Part shown: positions 37,452-45,909 of the stretch, piece after piece
Position numbering within the stretch: position 1 is the first letter of the stretch
Layout of the letters: every line of letters begins with the position of its first letter
From: Alistipes sp.
Lineage (GTDB): Bacteria > Bacteroidota > Bacteroidia > Bacteroidales > Rikenellaceae
Direction of reading: 5' to 3'
Assembly: GCA_017937765.1 (NCBI GenBank)
Contig: JAGBCY010000023.1
Coordinates: 47,231-111,230 of the forward strand
Length of the DNA: 64,000 bases
Made by a program: the position numbers and the translations under genes
The notes under the pieces: generated by a model
Seen by the model: the letters and a program-made list of their open reading frames with translations, nothing else
Database searches by the model: none
What the model was told of the DNA's origin: nothing

Positions 37452-37904
37452 ATGAACGTTAGATGGAAGATTGCACTTTTGACCCTGCTCGGCTTCTCGA
37501 CAGCGGCGTGCTGTAGCACCAAGAAGGCATCGAAGAAGCAGGATAAGGCAGAGACCAATATCGAGGTGGAGGGCGTCGACAACCGCATTATGCTTATGTA
37601 TGGCGTACCTATGCCCGATGGCAGTTTCCCAACGCCTGTTGACGATAACTCGCCCCAGCCCCTGCGTCCTGGAGCTCCGTTCCCCGATGGCCGCCGTGCT
37701 GTGGTTATGACCGAGGAGCGTGCCCTCGAGATTCTCGAGAGCGTAAAGGCCGAGGATGCCGCTGCGGAGCTTATCCGCGAGGTAGATGGCGTTCCCTTCC
37801 CCGATGGTCGCGTGGCTATCGTTATGACCGAGGAGCGTGCCGCCGAGATTATGAAGGCTATCGAGGAGGAGGAGAAGGCTCGCGCCGAGAAGGAGCAACA
37901 GTAA
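37452..37904 (+). CDS. Small lipoprotein of radical-SAM/lipoprotein system
   Basis: 150 residues. Signal peptide with the lipobox TAAC (then CSTKKASKK). The mature part carries three motifs of the form G(V/A)P(M/F)PDG: YGVPMPDG at about 50-57, GAPFPDG and GVPFPDG. The last two are followed by RxAVVMTEERAxEIL-type sequence, so the protein contains two copies of a repeat of about 40 residues. The tail is charged (EEEEKARAEKEQQ). The next gene, 12 nt on, encodes a radical SAM/SPASM enzyme. I recall NCBI families TIGR04134 (lipoprotein) and TIGR04133 (enzyme) for such a pair; this protein is probably the enzyme's substrate. Confidence 0.82.
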   Translation: MNVRWKIALLTLLGFSTAACCSTKKASKKQDKAETNIEVEGVDNRIMLMYGVPMPDGSFPTPVDDNSPQPLRPGAPFPDGRRAVVMTEERALEILESVKAEDAAAELIREVDGVPFPDGRVAIVMTEERAAEIMKAIEEEEKARAEKEQQ

Positions 37905-37916
37905 CCTCGTATCGCT

Positions 37917-38993
37917 GTGAAGGGCAAGAGATTAGGTCTCCGCAAGCGCATAGGTCTTAAACTGTTCAACGAGCTTTACGACGGCGTGGTGGAGCGTCAC
38001 GAGTTGCGTACACTCTTTTGGGAGTGTACGCTTCGTTGTAATCTGAGGTGTAGGCATTGTGGCAGCGACTGCCGCACGGATGCTGCCGAGAGCGATATGC
38101 CGCTCGAGGACTTCCTCCACGTACTCGACCGTGAGGTAACGCCCCACGTCGACCCCAGCCGTGTGCTTATCATCTTCTCGGGTGGCGAGGTGCTCGTGCG
38201 TCACGACCTCGAGGAGGCGGGCCGCGAGGTGACGCGCCGAGGATATATGTGGGGAATGGTGACTAACGGTATGGGCCTCACGCGCGAGCGACTGCGCAGC
38301 CTCGTGGCCGCGGGGCTACGCTCCGTGTCGGTGAGCTTCGACGGCTTCAGCGACATCCACAACCACATACGCCAGAGCCCCTTGAGCTTCGAACGTGCCC
38401 GCGCTGCTGTGGGCTACATCCGTGAGATTGAGGATCTTACCTACGATGTCATCACCTGTGTGACACCGTCGCTGATGCCACGTCTCGAAGAGTGGCGCGA
38501 CTATCTCATCGCCGAGGGTATCACCCACTGGCGCATATTCTCGATATTCCCTGCGGGGCGTGCGAAGAAGGATGAGTCGCTCCACCTCAACGCCGAGCAG
38601 TTCCGCACGCTTATGGAGTTCATCCGCCGTACACGTCGCGAGGGGCGCATAAAGCTGAACTACGCCTGCGAGGGCTTCCTCGGGGGCTACGAGGCCGAGG
38701 TGCGCGACCACTTCTATATGTGCAACGCAGGCGTGTCGGTGGCCTCGATACGTGTGAATGGCGACATATCGGGATGCACGAGCGTGCGCGGTAACTACAC
38801 GCAGGGCAACATCTACCGCGACAGCTTCTGGGATGTGTGGCAAAACCGCTTCGAGCCCTTCCGCAACCGAGAGTGGACTCGCGAGGGCGAGTGCAAGGAT
38901 TGTCGCGTGTGGGAGTTCTGCCGCGGTGGCGGTATGCATCTACGCGACGACGAGGGGCAGCTGATGTACTGCCACTACAATATGTTAAAATAA
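37917..38993 (+). CDS. Radical SAM/SPASM enzyme of rSAM/lipoprotein system
   Basis: 358 residues. The start is GTG 37917; the upstream stop in frame at 37902 leaves no other choice. The radical SAM cluster motif is CNLRCRHC (Cys at positions 1, 5 and 8 of the motif), in the core from about residue 35, with SGGEVLVR as the SAM-binding GGE motif. The C-terminal SPASM-type cysteines (YMCNAG, DISGCTS, ECKDCRVWEFCRGG, YCHYN) would bind a second iron-sulfur cluster. Enzymes of this type modify peptides. No peptidase or exporter is beside it, so the neighbouring lipoprotein is the obvious substrate. Cytoplasmic. Confidence 0.9.
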   Translation: MKGKRLGLRKRIGLKLFNELYDGVVERHELRTLFWECTLRCNLRCRHCGSDCRTDAAESDMPLEDFLHVLDREVTPHVDPSRVLIIFSGGEVLVRHDLEEAGREVTRRGYMWGMVTNGMGLTRERLRSLVAAGLRSVSVSFDGFSDIHNHIRQSPLSFERARAAVGYIREIEDLTYDVITCVTPSLMPRLEEWRDYLIAEGITHWRIFSIFPAGRAKKDESLHLNAEQFRTLMEFIRRTRREGRIKLNYACEGFLGGYEAEVRDHFYMCNAGVSVASIRVNGDISGCTSVRGNYTQGNIYRDSFWDVWQNRFEPFRNREWTREGECKDCRVWEFCRGGGMHLRDDEGQLMYCHYNMLK

Positions 38994-39027
38994 GATTAGG
39001 GGTATCAAGTGATACCCCTAATCTTAT
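38990..39027. terminator. Bidirectional terminator overlapping rSAM stop codon
   Basis: An 18-bp perfect inverted repeat (38990-39007 with 39010-39027) with only a 2-nt centre, so the stem must open slightly to form a loop. It covers the TAA stop and lies 14 nt from the end of the convergent OmpA-type gene. On the minus strand it is followed by TTTTAAC. Confidence 0.8.
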
Positions 39028-39040
39028 CATTATACACAAT

Positions 39041-40240
39041 CTATTTAATTACCACACAGCGGTTTACGGTCGGCGAATCGGGAGAGTTGAAGGCCTTAGC
39101 CGTGTCGCCCACCCACTTCGCGGTGATACGCTCCGCAGCGATGCCTCCGTCGATGAGGTATGCCCTCACAGCCTCGGCGCGCTCCTTCGAGAGCTGCTCG
39201 TTGCGGGCGGCACTTCCCGTCTCCTTATCGGCATAACCCGTAACCACCATCGGGGCCTTGCTCCCCGTCTCCGACTCGATATATCCATCGAGCGTTGCGC
39301 GTGCATAGTCCGAGAGCACGGCCTCGCCAATAGCGAAGAATACGACGCACTCACCCATCTGCACATACTCCGTCACGGGCTTCTTAGCCTTGCAGGCATC
39401 CAAGTCGCTCTTTAGGCGCGTATTCTCCGTCGTGAGGCTCTCGACACGCTTGTTCGCACCCGCCAGACGCTCGCCGTTTATGAGCAATGCCTCCTCCAGC
39501 TCGACGATTGCTGCCAGATAGCCATCGACCTCCACCGCAGGGTACGCCGGCATCCACTCACGCTGGTTGAAGCGGTAGGCCACGCCGAGCGATGCCGAGA
39601 GTGCAAAGGCATAGCGGCCGCCACTCTGAATCTCCTCGGGCAACGACCGCTCGGCAAAGAGCCACGAGCGCAGGTCGAGCTCGATATCCCACTGCGGACT
39701 CACGCGGAACTTGTTGAGCAGGCCCGACGAGAAGGCGAACTCGCCATTATACTCTCCAGCCGACTTCTTGGTCCACGACATTGCCGTATAGCCAAAGCCC
39801 ACGTACGAGATGGCACTATATACACGGTTAGGTCGGTAGCCGCCAATCCAGTTCGACATATTCACGAGGATGTCGCCGTGGGCAAAGATGTATGGCGTCT
39901 TGAAGATGCCATCGCCATAGCTCTGCTTCGCGAACGAGTAGTTCTGGAACTCGCCGCCGTCGACCTGCAAACGCATACCGACGATGGGCACCACCCACTT
40001 CGTGAGGCTCACGTTGGCATTCCAGCCCACACGGTCGAGGAACTTACCCGGGTCCTTATCACCGCGGTTAGCCACCTGGAGCATAGAGCCGCCACCCGCG
40101 ACACTAATCTCCCAATTATCCCAAAAACGGTTTGTCTCGTATCCCTGCCAGCGCAACGGGCTACGCTGCTCCTGCGCAACGGCATCGGTTGCCGACATCA
40201 ACGACATCGCCACAACAACACTCAGTAAAATCTTTTTCAT
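39041..40240 (-). CDS. OmpA-family outer-membrane protein
   Basis: 399 residues with a signal peptide (AVAQEQRSPLR). The N-terminal part (about 25-240) is a predicted beta-barrel of strands such as WEISVAGGGSMLQVA and GIGFGY-type sections. A coiled-coil-like linker (about 245-285: EELLING..NKRVESLTTENTRLKSDLDACKAK) leads to the C-terminal OmpA domain (about 295-399: GYADKETGSAARNEQLSKERAEAVRAYL), which binds peptidoglycan. It tethers the outer membrane to the cell wall. The final C-V-V-I-K end is typical. Monocistronic. Confidence 0.92.
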   Translation of the reverse strand: MKKILLSVVVAMSLMSATDAVAQEQRSPLRWQGYETNRFWDNWEISVAGGGSMLQVANRGDKDPGKFLDRVGWNANVSLTKWVVPIVGMRLQVDGGEFQNYSFAKQSYGDGIFKTPYIFAHGDILVNMSNWIGGYRPNRVYSAISYVGFGYTAMSWTKKSAGEYNGEFAFSSGLLNKFRVSPQWDIELDLRSWLFAERSLPEEIQSGGRYAFALSASLGVAYRFNQREWMPAYPAVEVDGYLAAIVELEEALLINGERLAGANKRVESLTTENTRLKSDLDACKAKKPVTEYVQMGECVVFFAIGEAVLSDYARATLDGYIESETGSKAPMVVTGYADKETGSAARNEQLSKERAEAVRAYLIDGGIAAERITAKWVGDTAKAFNSPDSPTVNRCVVIK

Positions 40241-40334
40241 AGGCCTAAATCTTTAAAGGTTCGCACTATCAGTTATCGCCTTAGCCTATGTCAAATACCG
40301 AGCCACGCACCACAGTCCCGCCACCACGAGCAAC

Positions 40335-40363
40335 AAAAAGGGCCCACCTTGACGGGTGGACCC
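40335..40363 (-). terminator. Terminator of lipoprotein gene 40386-42548
   Basis: GGGCCCACC and GGTGGACCC pair with one mismatch; on the minus strand the stem is followed by CTTTTTG. It lies 23-50 nt after the stop codon. Confidence 0.75.
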
Positions 40364-40385
40364 AAGAATTATAGAGACTTGGCTA

Positions 40386-42548
40386 TTAGCGTGTTGCGTT
40401 GAGTGTAGTAACCTCGGGCTCCACGCACTTAGTCTCGAAAGTCATCTCCGAAGCCTTCACGCGGTTAGACTTCACCACGCGGTTCGAGATGCTTGCATCA
40501 ACCTCGATAACGTTGCTGTTCTTCTCAGCCACGGGAGCCTCCGATACTACGAGGCTCTGGAGCGAACCGCCGCCATTGTGCCAAGAGTTCCACCAGCCAA
40601 CGAAGTCCTCAGCGGGACGAACGCCGTCGTAAGAGGGAACGTACTCACGCTTGAAGAGCTTGCTGTACTGACCGTTAACGTCAACAACGATAGCAACGAT
40701 CACATAGCGACCACCCCAGTTGAGCATTGTGTAGGTGTCGGTAGTAGAGTATGAACCGTGAGTCTCGATCTGCCAGATAAGACCTGAGAGATACTGCGAA
40801 TCGTCGTACTCGTCGTAGCGACCTGTCCAGTCGTAAATCTCAAGGAAGTAGTCACCGTGGTTCTTCTTCGAGAACTCGATTGAGAGGGGCACGATAGCTA
40901 CGCCGCTATAAGAGTCGTTACCGAAGAACTCGAGACCGGGCTCCATAGAGATATCAGCGGGATCGTAGTAGCCGAGGTCCTTCAACGTGATATCAACCTC
41001 ACCGGGAGCATCCGACTTAGTTCTGAACGTTGTGGTCCAGAGCTGAGTGGTAACAACGCCACCATAGAGACCGAAAACATAGGCTACGTACTCGGTATCG
41101 GGCTTGATGTTGCTATACGAGATAGTGTGGTCGCCCCACATATACTCGAGAGCAAAGTTGTTCTTGATGTAGTTCATACGAGCGGTGTCGTTATTACCAA
41201 ACGTATTCCACTCATCAGCAGTAGCGATATGCGTTACATAAGCGTGGCGGTAGTTATCCTCGCTCTTATCGTACGTAGCCTCGATGTTAACCGATGCGCG
41301 GTAAGCCGTGATGTCATCAACCGAGATAGAGATCTGGTTATCAGAGGGCTCCACTGCACCCGTTGTGAACTTCACGAACTGAGGAGTAGTCACGCAGAGA
41401 GCGTTCTCGTCCATATTGAACGCGAAGAGGTAGTAGTTGGTGTTGGCCAAGAGATCGTATGACCACTGGCTACGAGGTCTGCCCGTTGCGCTATCGGTAC
41501 CCTGGCAAGTGTTCTGTGCCACGATATCGTAGGTCGAGTAGCCATCGTTGTGGTACATATTACCAACGATGTTTGCCCACCACTTCTTGATATACTCCTC
41601 CTTAGTGTAACCAACCGACTCAGCGTAGTTGAGCTCAGCCTCCGACATTACGTCGAAGTAGTAGTCAACGTCGGTCGACGACTTAACATCGGTGTGAACG
41701 CGAGGGCCAATGATCTCGTGGTCGAAGGTAAAGTAGTTAGCATCAACATCCTGCATTGCGGGGTGATCAACCGTAATCTCGAAGCGCGAGATATCCGAGA
41801 GTAAAGCACCCGAGTCGTAGTCGAAGTAGTAGCAGTAGAAGATGTAAGTCTCACCGGGGATAGCCTTACCAACGGTCAAGTTACGCACGTCGCCCATCTT
41901 AGCACGATCCTGCATAATCTCAACTGCCGTCATACCGTGGAACGAGCCAAGATACTCGAAGTAAGAGTAATCATCCTCGTATAGTGCCTGATCAGATTCG
42001 AGCTCCCACTCTGCAATATAGCTGGGCGATGCCGACATCACGATGTAGGGCAACTGCTTGTTTGAGGGGAATACGTTTACGGTAAACGTGAAGAAATCGC
42101 TGCCGGTCTCAACCTTCTCAACAGAGAAAGTAGCATTGGTCATAGCACCCTGCTTAACAACAAACGTTACATCCTCAGCAAAACGGTAGCTTACGGTAAC
42201 AAGTGTCTCACGCTCAACATCACCATCGTTAGGAGCAACCTTGAAACTAATAGCACCACTGATTGTTGTATCAAAATCGTAGACCCACTCCTCTGCAGCT
42301 ACTGCACTAAGCTTCTCGCCCTGGTGTGCGTTCTCAATCTCATACTCAATGAGATACGAACCACCTGACACAGCAGCCGTCACCGTTTTCTTAGCAAGAC
42401 GGATCGTAGCATCCTTCTCTACGGGAGGCGGAACCACAGGCTGATTGCCATCATCCACATTGTCAGGAGTCTCACCACAACCTGCCAAGAGGGCAACGCT
42501 AACGAGGGACATTAGTCCCATCAACAGAAAATTCTTGAAATTTCTCAT
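40386..42548 (-). CDS. BACON-like surface lipoprotein, paralog of the gene at 43404
   Basis: 720 residues. Signal MRNFKNFLLMGLMSLVSVALL with the lipobox LAGC. After a Pro-rich spacer, residues about 45-130 look like a BACON domain (ATIRLAKKTVTAAVSGGSYLIEYEI ending VKQG), then several Ig/Fn3-like modules. It shares with the protein at 43404 a SNKQLPYIV/RDMEMPYIV block, a DDYSYF/DDYNYF block and YVFGLYGGVVTT/LIFGYYGGVITT. No enzyme motif is seen. Probably on the outer membrane, perhaps binding carbohydrate. The two genes are divergently transcribed from a repeat-rich spacer. Confidence 0.78.
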   Translation of the reverse strand: MRNFKNFLLMGLMSLVSVALLAGCGETPDNVDDGNQPVVPPPVEKDATIRLAKKTVTAAVSGGSYLIEYEIENAHQGEKLSAVAAEEWVYDFDTTISGAISFKVAPNDGDVERETLVTVSYRFAEDVTFVVKQGAMTNATFSVEKVETGSDFFTFTVNVFPSNKQLPYIVMSASPSYIAEWELESDQALYEDDYSYFEYLGSFHGMTAVEIMQDRAKMGDVRNLTVGKAIPGETYIFYCYYFDYDSGALLSDISRFEITVDHPAMQDVDANYFTFDHEIIGPRVHTDVKSSTDVDYYFDVMSEAELNYAESVGYTKEEYIKKWWANIVGNMYHNDGYSTYDIVAQNTCQGTDSATGRPRSQWSYDLLANTNYYLFAFNMDENALCVTTPQFVKFTTGAVEPSDNQISISVDDITAYRASVNIEATYDKSEDNYRHAYVTHIATADEWNTFGNNDTARMNYIKNNFALEYMWGDHTISYSNIKPDTEYVAYVFGLYGGVVTTQLWTTTFRTKSDAPGEVDITLKDLGYYDPADISMEPGLEFFGNDSYSGVAIVPLSIEFSKKNHGDYFLEIYDWTGRYDEYDDSQYLSGLIWQIETHGSYSTTDTYTMLNWGGRYVIVAIVVDVNGQYSKLFKREYVPSYDGVRPAEDFVGWWNSWHNGGGSLQSLVVSEAPVAEKNSNVIEVDASISNRVVKSNRVKASEMTFETKCVEPEVTTLNATR

Positions 42549-42617
42549 AAGTTTAATTAATTAGTGTTTTATGTATAAAGTTTTATTCTCTTGCAACTAT
42601 GTTCACTCGTCACATCA

Positions 42618-42945
42618 CCCGATTGCCACTCTCCGTTAGTTCTGATGCCGCATTTTCCCAACCCGATTGCCACTCTCCGTTAGTTCTGACGCCGCATTTT
42701 CCCAACCCGACCGCCACTCTCCGTTAGTTCTGACGCCGCATTTTCCCGACACGACCGCCACTCTCCGTTAGTTCTGACGCCGAATTTTCCCGACACGACC
42801 GCCACTCTCCATTAGTTCTGACGCCGCATTTTCCCAACCCGATTGCCACTCTCCGTTAGTTCTGACGCCGAATTTTCCCGACACGACCGCCACTCTCCAT
42901 TAGTTCTGACGCCGCATTTTCCCGACCGCCACTCTCCTCTGTTAC
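42618..42945. repeat. Tandem array of a 44-bp repeat (7 copies plus a partial)
   Basis: Copies start at 42618, 42662, 42706, 42750, 42794, 42838 and 42882, exactly 44 nt apart apart from single base changes; an eighth, shortened copy ends near 42945. The core is GCCACTCTCCGTTAGTTCTG followed by ACGCCGCATTTTCCC; variants change CGTTA to CATTA and the GATTGCC part to GACCGCC. CGTTA-GTTC-TGACG can form a small hairpin. The array lies between two divergent lipoprotein genes. It has no ORF. Its function is unknown. Confidence 0.92.
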
Positions 42946-43298
42946 AACCACCCGGGGTCTGACGTTTGCACAAATCTCATTGCATTCCAAAAACAAACCC
43001 CGCACTACAACTTCCACTTATATAGCAGCAAGTTACTCAAATAGCCGCGAGGCGGGTGTAGTTAGTAATTTTTTTTATAAAAAACTACCCCTTCAAGTGG
43101 CAAATATAGTAATAAAATCCAACTTATGAATTATTTTCCACCTTAAATTTGGCGCGGCTATAATTTTTTTCGTGTCACACAACGATATACCACGAAAATG
43201 GGAATACGCGCCAGAGTTAATTATAACGATATTTGCGATATTCGCAACCATAACAAAATCATTTTTAGAATAAAAAACTAATATAGTATCTCTATCTC
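42946..43298. other. Unassigned AT-rich spacer upstream of lipoprotein gene
   Basis: After the repeat array the sequence is AT-rich up to the promoter of the next gene, with poly-A/T stretches. I see no gene, RNA gene or strong hairpin in it. It may contain upstream promoter elements. Confidence 0.6.
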
Positions 43299-43329
43299 TT
43301 GCATTTTAAATATAATAATCATATCTTTG
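43299..43329 (+). promoter_or_regulatory. Promoter of lipoprotein gene 43404
   Basis: TTG at 43299-43301, 20-nt spacer, TATCTTTG at 43322-43329, 75 nt before the ATG. Confidence 0.8.
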
Positions 43330-43403
43330 CGTTGAAAGTAACACCTCGAGTGACAAAACAGAGAACTTTAGATACACGAGAATTATAAATTAAACTAACG
43401 ACA

Positions 43404-45380
43404 ATGAGAAATTTTTCACTACTCTATGCCCTGATGATCCTTATGGGCGTTGCTACATTTGTAGGATGTACCGAGGACACACCCCAGACACAGACTCCCC
43501 CCGATCAGGTGACCCCACGCCTACTGCTCAGCACACAGAGCGTCGACGTTGAGGCCGATGGCGGCAACTACTCCGTGGGCTATGCTCTCGAGAATGGCTA
43601 CGACGGCATCGGCATACAGATAGCCTGCGACAATCAGTGGATTACGAACATCACCACCGACGAGAATACCATCGCTTTTGATGTCGCAACCAACGCCGAC
43701 ACTGCACCCCGAACCGCAGAGCTTATGGTTAAGTATCCCGGCATCGAGTCGGTGGTAATCACCGTGGTACAGAGGGCTAACGAGAAGTTCTTCGAGATGG
43801 CCATCTCGAACGAGACCTCGACGAGCTGCCAGTCGACCGTCCTGCCGCGCGATATGGAGATGCCATATATCGTCTATCTGGCAGAGGTTGACTACTTTGC
43901 AGCTGCGGGTATCACCACAGCCGAGGAGCTCTTCGCCGACGACTACAACTACTTCACAAGCCTTGCCGAGGAGTATGACTCGAACCTCGGTCAGTTTATG
44001 ATGATCAATCAGATATCGTTTATCGGACAGAGCGACATCAGCTGGACGGGTATGACACCCAATAAGGAGTATGTGCTCTACGCCTATGGTATCGAGTTCA
44101 ATAATGATATGACCGACTACACGATGGCAACGCCCATATCATATATGATGGTGACGCTCGAGAGTGGCACATTGCGCACCGTGGAGTTCGATGTCACGGT
44201 GACGGTTGATGGTCCCGAGGTCTTCTACGAGTTTGAGCCTATCAACTGGGACGGTAAGTACTACATCGACATCTACGCCGAGGGCGACTACCTCTACATC
44301 CCCGAGGGCGAGAGTCCCAGTGCAGAGTATAGCCAACTCGTTGTGGATAACTGGCTTGCGATGATGAACCAGTATATGATGTCGGGCTATTCTGGCGAGC
44401 AGCTCATCAACATTATGTGTCTCCAGGGCCACGACTCTTATACCGAGATTCGCGAGGCTGACCGCCGATATATGATGTCGTTCTACGCCATTGACCTCGT
44501 CGATGGCATCCCACAGGTCGTATCGCACCCCTACATCGTGCACTTCAAGACCGACCCCGTGTTGGCGTCGGATATGACCTTCGATGTGGATCTTAGCAAC
44601 GTATATACGCGTGTTGCCGACATACGTATCACCCCCTCAGCAAACGACCCCTACACCGTTGCTTTGGTACTCTCGGATCAGGTTCCCGAGGGTAGCAACG
44701 AGGAGATAATCAAGTGGGTAACAGACTCATTCTATGTATCGCTCTTCGAGGGCGAGATTGTCACACACGTCAACACGCTCGATCCCGAGACCGACTACTC
44801 GTTGCTTATCTTCGGCTACTACGGTGGCGTCATCACAACAGACCTCACACGCATCGACTTTAAGACCGACCCCGAGAGCGAGTGCGAGAACAGCGTCGTG
44901 CGCGTCGACTTCTTAGGTCCATACAGTCCTATGGAGCTTGCAAGCCGTTTCCCTGATATTCTGAATGGTATGGAGGCTATGTATGAGCAGTATGGCTTCT
45001 ACGTTATGTGGGCCGAGATCATCACCGAGAAGCCCTCGCAGGATGTGTTCTTCTTCCACTACGACGAGAGCGAGATGGCCCTCGGCGATGGTTACGTCTT
45101 CAACGACTTGATTATGTACCCCTCTACACAAATTGCTACGCTCACGGCACGCTCGGGCGTTGAGTTTACGATGTGCGGCGTCACGATGGACTACCGTGGT
45201 AATTATAGCGAGATGTGGAAGTCGGAGCCGTTTATGTATGAGTATAACGAGGAGACGAAGCGTCCTATCGAGGAGTTTATCGCTAAGTTCAACACGCCAA
45301 ATACGTCCGGTAAGATGCTGCTCGTAGCACCCGGCGAGCGCGCAGCTAAGGAGCAGACACTAAGCGTGATGAAGCTCTAA
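43404..45380 (+). CDS. BACON-like surface lipoprotein
   Basis: 658 residues. Signal MRNFSLLYALMILMGVATF with the lipobox VGC. A BACON-like domain (about 38-125: RLLLSTQSVDVEADGGNYSVGY, ending ITVVQRANE) precedes Ig/Fn3-type modules, with Asp/Tyr-rich strands. It is clearly related to the lipoprotein on the other strand at 40386-42548. Such lipoproteins often bind mucin or dietary glycans in gut Bacteroidota, but no SusC/SusD pair or glycosidase is beside these genes, so the role is open. A perfect terminator follows. Confidence 0.78.
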   Translation: MRNFSLLYALMILMGVATFVGCTEDTPQTQTPPDQVTPRLLLSTQSVDVEADGGNYSVGYALENGYDGIGIQIACDNQWITNITTDENTIAFDVATNADTAPRTAELMVKYPGIESVVITVVQRANEKFFEMAISNETSTSCQSTVLPRDMEMPYIVYLAEVDYFAAAGITTAEELFADDYNYFTSLAEEYDSNLGQFMMINQISFIGQSDISWTGMTPNKEYVLYAYGIEFNNDMTDYTMATPISYMMVTLESGTLRTVEFDVTVTVDGPEVFYEFEPINWDGKYYIDIYAEGDYLYIPEGESPSAEYSQLVVDNWLAMMNQYMMSGYSGEQLINIMCLQGHDSYTEIREADRRYMMSFYAIDLVDGIPQVVSHPYIVHFKTDPVLASDMTFDVDLSNVYTRVADIRITPSANDPYTVALVLSDQVPEGSNEEIIKWVTDSFYVSLFEGEIVTHVNTLDPETDYSLLIFGYYGGVITTDLTRIDFKTDPESECENSVVRVDFLGPYSPMELASRFPDILNGMEAMYEQYGFYVMWAEIITEKPSQDVFFFHYDESEMALGDGYVFNDLIMYPSTQIATLTARSGVEFTMCGVTMDYRGNYSEMWKSEPFMYEYNEETKRPIEEFIAKFNTPNTSGKMLLVAPGERAAKEQTLSVMKL

Positions 45381-45401
45381 TTGAGTAGGCCGCGGCTATT
45401 G

Positions 45402-45440
45402 AACACCAACGCCCACCGCTAAACGGTGGGCGTTGGTGTT
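45402..45440 (+). terminator. Rho-independent terminator of lipoprotein gene
   Basis: A perfect 17-bp stem (45402-45418 with 45424-45440) around CTAAA, 22 nt after the stop codon. Confidence 0.85.
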
Positions 45441-45523
45441 TACAAATTAGTAATGAGTAGTGAGTAATTAGTAATAATCATAACTGGAGGTATAACGATT
45501 AGGGACAGCACACCCTAATTTTT

Positions 45524-45654
45524 TGTCAGAAGTCGTGAGATGCGGTGCCAAAGGAAAGAGCCTCGGATGGGACATACTCGAAAGTATTTCTCATTCGGGG
45601 CTCTGAGATTTGGGGCCGCAGATTGCGGCTTATCACGAGAAAGACACAATTTCT
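45524..45654. repeat. Structured 131-bp element, copy 1
   Basis: First of two nearly identical direct copies with a period of 131 nt. Closing inverted pair TCGTGA (45533-45538) with TCACGA (45633-45638). Inside is a long hairpin, 45557-45578 with 45583-45604, 22 bp with one mismatch and three G-U pairs in the plus-strand reading, loop CGAA. A second hairpin GCCGCA-GAT-TGCGGC follows. No coding potential is convincing; frames through it are accidental. Confidence 0.85.
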
Positions 45655-45780
45655 TGTCAGAAGTCGTGAGATGCGGTGCCAAAGGAAAGAGCCTCGGATG
45701 GGACATACTCGAAGGTATTTCTCATTCGGGGCTCTGATGTTTGGGGCCGCAGATTGCGGCTTATCACGAGAAAGACACAA
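45655..45780. repeat. Structured 131-bp element, copy 2
   Basis: Direct repeat of copy 1 shifted by 131 nt, with a few base changes. One of them (A to G at 45714) keeps pairing with the opposite U as a wobble, so the long hairpin (45688-45735) is preserved. Confidence 0.85.
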
Positions 45781-45909
45781 TTTCTTGCGAGAGGGGTGCC
45801 GAGTGCTACACTCGGCAAAAATCCCGGCGATGGGTAGTACTTAAACGTACGTCCCATTGTCGGGATTTTTTGTTAGGGGCCACAATCGACCCCTTATCAC
45901 AAGAAATTA
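45781..45909. repeat. Structured element, copy 3 (129 nt, diverged), ends at nrdJ stop
   Basis: Begins TTTCTTGCGAGAGGGGTGCC and ends ACAAGAAATTA, where TTA is the nrdJ stop on the minus strand. TTTCTTG and CAAGAAA form the closing pair. Inside: GCCGAGTG-CTA-CACTCGGC, then a 24-bp hairpin (45817-45840 with 45847-45870, two mismatches and two G-U pairs on the plus strand) that ends in TTTTTT. It probably also ends transcription of nrdJ on the minus strand, since the hairpin has T/A runs on both sides. Confidence 0.8.

Noticed and set aside
42618-42945. CRISPR array
   Set aside because: The units are back-to-back tandem repeats of 44 bp with no unique spacers, and no cas genes lie nearby.
45526-45857. 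Several overlapping ORFs in the 131-bp repeats on both strands
   Set aside because: They follow the repeat period, have no start context and no recognisable domain; the region is better explained by structured repeats.
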